This document shows, in pieces, positions 56,012 to 64,000 of a stretch of 64,000 nucleotides of DNA. Both the position numbers and the translations under genes were made by a program. Where the stretch lies: the NCBI GenBank assembly GCA_916048095.2, contig OU696588.1, forward strand, positions 5,290,001 through 5,354,000, read 5' to 3'. How positions within the stretch are numbered: position 1 is the stretch's first letter; every line of letters begins with the position of its first letter. Origin of the DNA: Sacculina carcini (lineage: Eukaryota > Arthropoda > Thecostraca > Sacculinidae). A model generated the notes under the pieces. That model searched no databases. It was not told where the DNA came from and saw only the letters and a program-made list of their open reading frames with translations.

Positions 56012-57592
56012 TAATGATGCAAAAAAACGTTTTTTTTGGTTGCGGTTTTTTTTGCAAAAAAAACATGTTTTTTTAGTTTTGTTTGGGTTTTTTGGTTTTT
56101 TTAGAATTAGCCCCAATTGTCATCGGATGTTAGATTTTAGTACATAGAAATGAGTTCAATTGATGTTTTGTACATCTTTACGTGTCTTATTTCAAAGATA
56201 ATTTGATAATAGTATAAAAAACAAGAATATTTATCAATAAATACCTCAGGAGACTGTTTGAAAGTGCATCCGGGTCCGGTGGTTAAGTTTTTTTTTATTG
56301 AGAAAACCCATGTTTTTAAAGATGGTTTTAATTATGTGGATATTTGAAATTATTTGTCAGCATAACAAAACAAATTCATTGAATAATCATGTTTTTTAAA
56401 AGAAACCATGTTTTTTATGAAAAAATGCAATGATGTTTTTCAAACTGGTTTTAAATTCTTTTTATTAATGTACAGGTCCAGAAAATGTTGGCAGCAGAAC
56501 AAGACAAGCTAATTGGTTGGTCAAGTGTTTTTTTGACAAGCGTTCATTTAAACTAACGCTTTTTTAATGAAACAATGTTTTCTAAAACAGTATCTATGTA
56601 AGATAGATTTGATTGATGTACGTTCAAATAACATTTGTATAGCAAGTAGCCTGCTGGTACGTATATGCGGCTGGTTAAACCACTTAATTTAAACTGTTCT
56701 TTTAAACTATGGTTTTTTTCAAAATATATTTTTTGGAAAAACTGTTTTCGTAGATGTAGAGAATGCGAAAAAATTGGCGGCAGATCAAGGAAAGTTTAAC
56801 CAAATTAACTGTTTTTTTTATTAGTAACCTGTTTTTAGAACTGGTTTTATGGATGATGGTTTCTTTGATGTAGTTATTTGTGTTCAAATACTTTTTGTAC
56901 ATCAAATATATTTCCTCAGTTGTTTTTTTTCCTACACGAAAATATTGTCCGTTTTTGTGGTCCGTTGCCACTGCGACCCGCTTTTATTCGTAGTCTCATT
57001 AGGGACACTAAGTTTGTGTGCATATTCGTAGTATTTGTGTAAATATTTGCAGTGTTTGTACTCATGTATTTGCAAATAATTGATCTACTGAATGAAATGA
57101 TGAAACTTATTATTACCAACGTAGTTAATTTCTGGCAGTAAAAAGTTAATGTGTAAAAAATAAAAATAAATTATGCCACCTGTTGTTTTTTTTAAAACAG
57201 TTTCAGATTTTAGCATAAAAAACGGTTCTCAAACCCTGCTTTCTTACACAATGATTAACGCAATAATTGAATGCAAAACTGTACTGTACATAGAAGTGCC
57301 GCACAGTACCGTGCAAACAATGATATTAGATCTTTCAGACACATTATAACAATTATATTGTGCATATTTAATGATAATTCAATTTGATAGGGACACTAAT
57401 AGCATGAATAACCCATGTGTTGATAAACATAATTCATTTAACATCCCAAATATATCATTTCCATAATTTGAATTCTTTGCATGACTCTTCAAAAAAACCA
57501 AAAAGAACGTGTTTTTTTTGGTCGCGGTTTTTTTGGCAAAAAAACGGTTTTTTTTTTTAAAAAAACCTCGTTTTTTTTAGGTCGCATCTCTA
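56012..57592. mobile_element. 1.6-kb hAT-like family H1, copy C
   Basis: TAATGATGCAAAAAAACG to TAGGTCGCATCTCTA, flanked by a perfect CGCGTTCC duplication (56004-56011 and 57593-57600). Inserted into a LINE C-terminus. Closer to copy A than to copy B. Confidence 0.93.
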
Positions 57593-58067
57593 CGCGTTCC
57601 TAACCAATCTTGCCGATTTGTTCTTCATTCTACTCCTTGCCGTCATACCTCCAGTTTTCTATTTAAGTTTCGTTGGCTTCCAAGTGTCTCTCGTATTCAC
57701 TTTCGCCTTTGCTGTCTAATATTCAAACTTCTTCATGATCCTAGTCAACCGCCGTATCTAGTCAGTCTTTTTACTCGTTCTGATGCTGTTTCTTCTCGTA
57801 GACCTGTTTCCCTCATCTGTCCTCGGGCCACTAATGAATCTTCGTGGTCCTCTAAATCTTTCACTTTCTTCGGCCGCGCATCTATAATTCTCTTCCTTCT
57901 CATATTACTTCATCTTCTTCCTACCGCATGTTTGCTTCCCGGCTTCAAAATCACCTTTTTGACATCTCGTTTGATCCTGCTTCTCACACTCTGAATCCTT
58001 TCGCCATACTTTGATTCCATTCAGCTAGCCATTTTCTATTCCTCCTCCTTATTGTACTCAAACTTCA

Positions 58068-58320
58068 TGTATAAGTGCATGTTTGTGTATGTGTGTATAT
58101 GTATAAGTGCATGTTTGTGTATGTATGTATATGTATAAGTGCATGTTTGTGTATGTATGTATATGTATAAGTGCATGTTTGTGTATGTGTGTATATGTAT
58201 AAGTGCATGTTTGTGTATGTATGTATATGTATAAGTGCATGTTTGTGTATGTGTGTATTTGTATAAGTGCATGTTTGTGTATGTGTGTATATGTATAAGT
58301 GCATGTTTGTGTATGTATGA
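58068..58320. repeat. 32-bp minisatellite, 8 copies
   Basis: Unit ATGTATAAGTGCATGTTTGT plus GTATGTRTGTAT, with R alternating between copies. Lies in the LINE 3' UTR. Confidence 0.92.
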
Positions 58321-58439
58321 TATGTGTATATGTATTTACGCTTTGTTGTTCATGTTGAAGTATGCGGGCCCGTGATTTACAGGCGCTATAGTAAATATAC
58401 GTTCGTTCGTTCGCTCGCTCAATTCAAATACTTCCTAAT

Positions 58440-58700
58440 TGCATAAAAATTTCTCAGTTATAAATGACAAGTTCTTGTAACATTGGAAATATTATCGTTA
58501 AAAGTAAGACCTGCATCAATTATGACACCAAGACAACGAGAAAATTGAATGATATCAATGTTCATTCCAACAAGTAACTAATATTCCAAGGTCAATAGGG
58601 ATGGCACATTACCATGAATACGCATAACTTTAGTTTGGACACATTCAGCTTTAGATGTCTTGACTTCATCCATCGAATAATAACATCGACACACACACAA
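58440..58700 (-). pseudogene. LINE RT fragment
   Basis: The minus strand gives IIRWMKSRHLKLNVSKLKLC, which matches the RT region after the YADD box (W-x-x-x-N-x-LKLN-x-x-K). The rest is decayed. Confidence 0.55.
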
Positions 58701-58720
58701 TATCCATGCTTCATATCTTG

Positions 58721-58732
<12 letters not shown>

Positions 58733-58795
<63 letters not shown>
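58733..58795. repeat. (TA)n microsatellite
   Basis: Pure TA run of about 60 bp. Confidence 0.97.
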
Positions 58796-58799
<4 letters not shown>

Positions 58800-58999
58800 C
58801 GTAGTATACTTACTGACTCATAAAGTATATATTTTGAGTGTCCGTGCAACTTTCGTGTCCAGATTGAATATCTTACATGAGCTTCTCACCCTAATTTACA
58901 CACACACACACACACACACACATGCACATTCAATGATCTGCGGTGGTGCTTGCAGTCTATGTATGCAGCTGGGTGCATACATAGACACAGCCACGCAGA

Positions 59000-59160
59000 T
59001 GTCCCACGTGCGAACTTCAGAAGCGAACTGGCGCGCATAATTGGCGCCAGTAGAGCCAGCATGGTCGGTGGCAGCTAGGAGCGCGGGCTGCACGCATGTG
59101 CCGCACCAGACCAACGTCTCCGTCGAGATTCACGTGACCTCATCGTGACGTCACGCTGAC
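59000..59160 (-). promoter_or_regulatory. Candidate regulatory block with CRE and two E-boxes
   Basis: A CpG-containing block of unique sequence between repeats. It has a full CRE (TGACGTCA, 59146-59153, inside a longer palindrome CGTGACGTCACG) and CACGTG at 59005-59010 and 59131-59136. It lies about 15.7 kb upstream of GPCR exon 1 in gene sense. A link to that gene is only a guess. Confidence 0.35.
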
Positions 59161-59223
59161 CTTCACAGTAGCTTTCGGCGATGAGCCCATTAAAAACCGC
59201 TGGAGTAAGCACGTGTTTATATG

Positions 59224-59312
59224 TATGTGTGTATGTGTGTGTGTGTGTGTGTGTGTCAGTGTGTGTGTGTTTGTGTATGTATGTGTCAGTGTGTGTGTGT
59301 TTGTGTATGTGT

Positions 59313-59397
<85 letters not shown>

Positions 59398-59420
59398 AGT
59401 GTGTGTGTCAGTGTGTGTCA
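59224..59420. repeat. (TG)n microsatellite
   Basis: About 195 bp TG with CAGTGT interruptions at both sides. A 12-bp CACTCATACACG minisatellite of about five units follows at 59563-59620. Confidence 0.95.
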
Positions 59421-59620
59421 GCAAATCAGCAGTATATGTGCTGAGCGAGACGACAACTTTATAGATTCAATCGTGTTGTAATGCGGGCAACGCGGCAACC
59501 ATTGAGAAAAAATACTGCTTGGTAGTCGACACTGACGCAACACACTCCCATTGACACACACCCACTCATACTCGCACTCATACACGCACTCATACACGCA
59601 CTCATACACCCACTCATACA

Positions 59621-60424
59621 CCAAGCATGAATGTGTACAAAATAAGTTTATTGGTCTGATATAAATTACACAGCACATACAACTTTTGTTAACGCATGTG
59701 CTCAAAATAAGTGACTGTCAAATGTTTGTGCACGTTTATTTTACTCGAATGAACGTATAGATAACTTTTGACAGAAATTTTTCAATATCTTTGCTGGTGT
59801 TGGGTGATAATTGCAATTATTGTGTTATTTGCATAATTTTGTGCACTAACACACAATTTTGTTTTGTGTTTTATGTTTTATATTAACCTCATGGCACTTG
59901 GGTCCATATCATCATATATAAATATAGTCTATATTTAGTGTTGACACATATTGTAATTATTATTGTGCTTGAGTTTGAGTTCATTCATAAAGCGATCGTT
60001 CATAAAAGCCATCGACCATTTCACTGAATCAGGTGGCTGCAATGTTCTACACAGATGTATTGCGACCAGAGTATCCTTGCGCAAGTGAGCCATTACACGC
60101 ATTGCTCAGGCGACCGTGCAAATGAACATTCAGTTCCCGCCACCTGAGGACATTCAGTCTTCTTGAGACCTTCAGCCACTTTGAGAAATTTACTCTCCGC
60201 ATTCTTGGGACATTTAGTCTGCTTTCTCGTGTCGAGGGCAGCTTACTGATTGCCCATACGAGCAATTACGCCTAGGCTTCAGTATCGGCTCACTTTCTTC
60301 TTCTTATCAGGTCAGTTAGGCTGTTAGTTCGGAGAGAGAAAGACTTTTAGTTCGAGACTGGCGTAGACGCAATTGTTCGTAGGCGCAGTTGTATTAGCTA
60401 CGTGTCGAGAAGTACTAAATTCTA
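59621..60424. other. Spacer, no gene seen
   Basis: Unique AT-rich then mixed sequence. A loose repeat of ACATTCAGT / GACATTTAGTCT phrases at 60125-60220. No feature recognised. Confidence 0.4.
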
Positions 60425-60605
60425 GTCTTAACTTGAATACGAGCAACAATAATAGTGAATGTACACGTTTGTACAACTCTCTTGCCTCTCATGTTTTCGC
60501 CTCCACATCCTTATCATCGTTTTTTTCTTCTCTGCGCAATCATCTCTTTCATAAATGTTCTGATTATGACTCTCACTCTCTTACTCCTTACGCTTCGCTC
60601 TGAGC
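60425..60605 (+). pseudogene. L2-like LINE C-terminal end
   Basis: Plus strand: TRLYNSLASHVFASTSLSSF, then FSSLRNHLFHKCSDYDSHSL and TPYASL, stop. Similar in length and ending to the copy at 61322. Confidence 0.65.
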
Positions 60606-60712
60606 TGTCATACCGTACCCGTCTTGCTTGGTATATTTACTAGAGGTTTTTTCGCTCTTTCTGTTTTCTTCTTACTGCCATGTTTCAATTTTGCGCTGTG
60701 TGTACATGTATA

Positions 60713-60713
<1 letters not shown>

Positions 60714-60804
<91 letters not shown>
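60714..60804. repeat. (TA)n microsatellite
   Basis: About 90 bp of TA. A mixed (TA)/(TGCATA) run also lies at 61226-61318. Confidence 0.97.
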
Positions 60805-60807
<3 letters not shown>

Positions 60808-61321
60808 CAGCCCCTGACGCTCCTTCTGACCAGAGAAATCGGGTCACTGTTCTTTGTTCTTCCTTGGTGCATACTGCTAGTGGAGCGGCCATGTTTACAC
60901 TGTCAAGACATAAGGCAAAATGACGCAATCAGACTCAAATTTGATCACATGACCACTGCAGTATCAACTATAAGCAAGCATGCGCAGAACGCAGTGTGGC
61001 AATACTGAAGACATGTTATAGCGAAAGTGCGGATAATTTTTGACTCACCCTCGTATATGAAGTTAGTTTTCTATTTTTCGCACGATTGTTCTGTGTTCAG
61101 GAGACAACACACACAGTTGTTCACTGAAGTTCAATTCTCGAGGTACCTTTCGGCTATCCTGACGACTTCTAGTGATGGCAGCAAAACAGTGCCCAGATTG
61201 CTGCTGATTTCAACAAATCGTGCATATATATACATATATATGTGTGCATATATATATATATGCACACATATATATGTGCATATATATGTGCGTATATATA
61301 TGTGCATGTATATATATATCG
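60805..61321. other. Spacer, no gene seen
   Basis: Unique sequence to about 61225, then a (TA)/(TGCATA) run to 61318. Confidence 0.4.
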
Positions 61322-61847
61322 TTCTTCTTTTACGCCCCTCGCTTGTATAATTCTCTTCCCTCTCATATCACCCGCGCCTCTACATTTTGGTCATTCCGCC
61401 GTCGGCTTCGCCTGTACCTTTTTGACATTTCATTTGATCCCGTCTCTCACTCTCTCTCTCCTTTCGCCTCTCTGTGATATTGTTTGAACTATTTCTCCGT
61501 TTCATGATTGTTTCAATTCTCCTCGTTGTCATATTTTTCCCTGTCTTTAGCACAGTTACTGCTTCCTTTCCTTCCTTGCTGCTATATATATTCTATTGTA
61601 AATGTTCTCTGTAATAATTATCTGTCGATTTTATTGTTCGAACATACCACTTGATTTTTTGGAACTGTGCTCTTTGTGCTTGTGCTTGCTATTTACCCAT
61701 TTTGGTTGTTTTGTGACTTCTCTTTCTTTTACCTGCTCATTTCTCCCATATTCTTTACAATTGTCGTTTTATCTCAATTGATGTTTTCCCTTTTTCGCGC
61801 TTGTATTTTACCGGCGCTATAGCAAATACACGTTGTCGTTGTCGTTA
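61322..61847 (+). pseudogene. L2-like LINE C-terminus and 3' end
   Basis: Plus strand: FFYAPRLYNSLPSHITRAST, then FRRRLRLYLFDISFDPVSHS and LSPFASL, stop near 61475. A 3' UTR of about 320 bp ends CCGGCGCTATAGCAAATACA then CGTTGTCGTTGTCGTT. It is severely 5'-truncated. Confidence 0.85.
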
Positions 61848-62099
61848 TATACACCAACTTCATATACTCGTATATATATATGTGTGTGTATGTGTGTAAA
61901 TATATATGTGTGTGTGTGTGTATGCTTATGGGTGTGTGTATTGTCCGCGTGTATGTTTTCTCTGAGCGGCGTGTCTTACCTATTTGTTTTTTATTATCAA
62001 GATTTGTCTTTCGCGCGTGTGTTATCATGTGTGTGTAACTGCGCGTGTGTTATCGTGTGTAACTCACATCAACAAACTAGTCTACCGTATTTATTCGAG

Positions 62100-63060
62100 T
62101 ACTAGCATTTACGCCCGCTCGAGCAATCGCTTGTGCGGAGCAATTGATAAAATGAAATTCATATTTAATTTATAAAAAATATTGCAAATTAAAAAAGAAA
62201 AATGTAAACTCAAAAAATCCTAATAAATTGAAAAGTCTAAATTTAATTAATTTTATTTTTATTTTGACAAAATAATATCCCTCAACCCGCCTCATATTTA
62301 TACCCGCCCGTCGTGCGGAACAACTAATAAAATAAAATAAATATTATACTCATAAAAGAAAACGAAAAAAAAATTATAAAGTAAGCCCATAAAAAATATT
62401 AACCAATAGAAAAGTCTAAATATGAATGTCTATATTTTCGATGTGGTAAATATTTTCCCTCGAACAGCCTCATATTTAAACCCGCCCGTCGTGCGGAACT
62501 ATTAATAAAATAAAATGAATAAAAAAGAAAAAGCTTAACCAATAGACGAATCAAATTTGTAAATTCTTGTTTTTATTATTGACGAAGTTTTTTCCCTCAA
62601 CACTACACAACCCGTCCTTCGTGTGTAGTATTTCAGAAGTGTAAACCTATCAAAACAATTAAGCTTTCTGTCATCTCTATAATTCCAGGTTAGCTAAAGT
62701 TATTTAGCGCGTGTTTCCCGGTCTCAACGTTGACCGAATCAATCCATCCTACAACATCCGCTTTTACGATGTCCAAAATCCGACTTTTCAGTTCAACCCA
62801 TCCTCCGAGCGCACAGGCAAGCACACAGACCTCTCATATTCAGAATCGCGGCACGTCAAGACTTGGCCGGCGGCAATAAATCAGCCAGCTTCCGCTAAAA
62901 CAGCATATTCATATAGTTGGCATTGCATGATATTGCAACCCATATGCTTATGCAACTTAATCTTATGCAACTTGTAATTAAACCGATTAAATTACACAGT
63001 TAAATTCAGTAGTTTACTTTGTTCCCAGTAGCATTTTACCCGCCCGTCTTGCTGAACAAT
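62100..63060. repeat. Array of CCCGCCCGTCGTGCGGAAC-type units
   Basis: A motif close to ACCCGCCCGTCGTGCGGAAC recurs at about 62110, 62302, 62480, 62609 and 63036. The second and third are 178 bp apart and share their flanks (CCTCATATTTA before, TAATAAAATAAAAT after). The first and last are preceded by TAGCATTT(T)AC. The sequence between 62640 and 63020 is unrelated. No protein recognised. Confidence 0.6.
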
Positions 63061-63159
63061 TCATGTGTAAATATTGAGGACACCTTTCTATTCAGTATAG
63101 TGTAGCATTTATTAAACTGTACGCAATAAAACAAAACCATCCATGTTTGGAGCTAATAT

Positions 63160-63530
63160 GATGTGTCATAATTGTAATGGCGTAGCGATGTGTGCATGGG
63201 AGTGTAGGTGTGTGCGCATGGTTGAGTGATTGTAGAGTGTGAGAGGTACGTACTCATGTCAATGGCTTCTTTGTGCATGTGCTGTATTGCAGCGAGGAGT
63301 GTGCAAGATTGCAAGTGTCGAGTGTCAGGTGTCGTTGTGGCGTTGGTTTGCTCTGCATGTGTATGTGAGTGTGTGTGCGCGTACGCAATGGTGTCCTTTG
63401 TTTTGTCCTCTGAGTTCGTGGGGGGAATCGTGTTCGGGCGTGTTCGCTGTGCGGTGTGGTCTTGTAGGCGGTGTGGGACAGCGATGTCTCACGCGCGCCT
63501 GTCTTATAATACATAGTTTTGTTGTATTAG
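63160..63530 (+). mobile_element. LINE 3' UTR and end, copy 4
   Basis: TG-rich region, then CTTGTAGGCGG and the terminal hairpin (63467-63499), followed by TGTCTTATAATACATAG. The hairpin sequence differs from copy 3 at several places but can still fold with G-U pairs and one bulge. Confidence 0.7.
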
Positions 63531-64000
63531 AATTCTGTTTACATGATGCGTTCTTAATTGTTATTGGGCTTCAGTGAAATTAAATCAGTGTATATTCCTG
63601 TGTAATCGCGAGTGCGCATAATAGCTGCCAAATTGGCAACATGACATTTTGACTTTACACCGCCGTAACTTCTTTTAAGTACACTTTGAAAATTAAAAAT
63701 TATACCGTATTGTAGAAAACAAAATTTCTAGCATGATGGTGACAAATATGTGTGACAAATAGTTACTGAGAAATAGGTAGGAAAATGATTTAATTTTAGT
63801 CGCTTGGTGTTCAAGTAAAATTTGGACGCATATTAGAATTTGACCAATTTCACGTTTTGTGAATCATTTTTTGGTTTACATTACAGCCTATCTTGTAGAA
63901 CACAAAGTTCTCTACACAATTGTATAATTATTATAGCTTTGTCATTGCTGGTTTATAAGGAGTAGATGGCAGAATTTTGACCAAAATATTCACGTTTTTC
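63531..64000. other. Right edge, no gene seen
   Basis: AT-rich unique sequence; no repeat or coding region recognised. Confidence 0.5.

Larger units (their letters stand above)
55905..58425 (+). pseudogene. L2-like LINE C-terminus, split by H1 copy C
   Basis: Plus strand 55905-56011: VNYHILSRLDYYNSLYFSLP then RILQRVP. It resumes at 57601 with NQSCRFVLHSTPCRHTSS, FRWLPSVSRIHFRLCCLIF and RATNESSWSSKSFTFFG, then a frameshift and C-terminus. The 3' UTR holds a 32-bp minisatellite (58068-58320). The 3' end is CAGGCGCTATAGTAAATATA then (CGTT)n at 58384-58420. Removing the H1 element and one CGCGTTCC copy restores the reading order. Confidence 0.85.

Noticed and set aside
58068..58320. CRISPR-like array of 32-bp repeats
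   Set aside because: Units are directly adjacent with no unique spacers, in animal DNA, inside a LINE 3' UTR.

Overview
This is a stretch of animal nuclear DNA, not prokaryotic. Introns have GT..AG borders and matched phases. There are many long (CA)n, (TA)n and tetranucleotide arrays, hAT and pogo-like DNA transposons, LINEs, tRNA-derived SINEs and Gypsy-type LTR elements. Two apparent host genes, a rhodopsin-family neuropeptide-type GPCR and a tektin, point to a ciliated bilaterian. The LINE content, including an L2-like 3' end and a 2A-like motif in a LINE, suits a marine invertebrate such as a lophotrochozoan, but the species cannot be fixed from this window.

Host genes. A GPCR gene lies on the minus strand. 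Four coding exons can be placed with consistent phases: exon 1 (43126-43348, N-terminus and TM1), exon 2 (42205-42313, TM2), exon 3 (11195-11299, TM3) and exon 4 (7546-7674, TM4). The intron between exons 2 and 3 is about 30.9 kb and holds much of the window. The exons for TM5-TM7 are not seen and should lie beyond the left edge. Inside the large intron, on the opposite strand, is an intact intronless tektin-like gene (22500-23840).

Layout of the mobile DNA. 1-4229: an uninterrupted Gypsy gag-pol frame (minus), open to the window edge. 4340-6737: a decayed hAT (Charlie-like) transposase. 6746-9700: two LINE reverse transcriptase fragments around GPCR exon 4. 9829-10952: a non-autonomous hAT element with a perfect 8-bp target duplication. 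11641-13245: a LINE with a 2A-like motif and an endonuclease domain. 13936-18881: 3' ends of that LINE, a decayed Gypsy pol, a SINE split by a 254-bp MITE, and a pogo-like element. 18890-22062: a nearly complete but frameshifted LINE. 24597-27046: a possible hAT. 27650-31641: LINE fragments. 31642-38401: nested LTR elements. 38402-39470: a LINE with a SINE in it. 39474-41138, 53184-54781 and 56012-57592: three copies of one 1.6-kb hAT-like element. 45603-47240: a LINE C-terminus followed by a 750-bp (TGAC)n array. 48230-51510: hAT remains and tRNA-SINEs. 52390-63530: mostly LINE 3' ends, microsatellites and minisatellites.

Most transposon coding regions are broken, so the window reads as a repeat-inflated intron and 5' flank of one GPCR gene. 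The Gypsy frame at the left edge is the exception and may be young. No rRNA, CRISPR array or functional tRNA gene was found.
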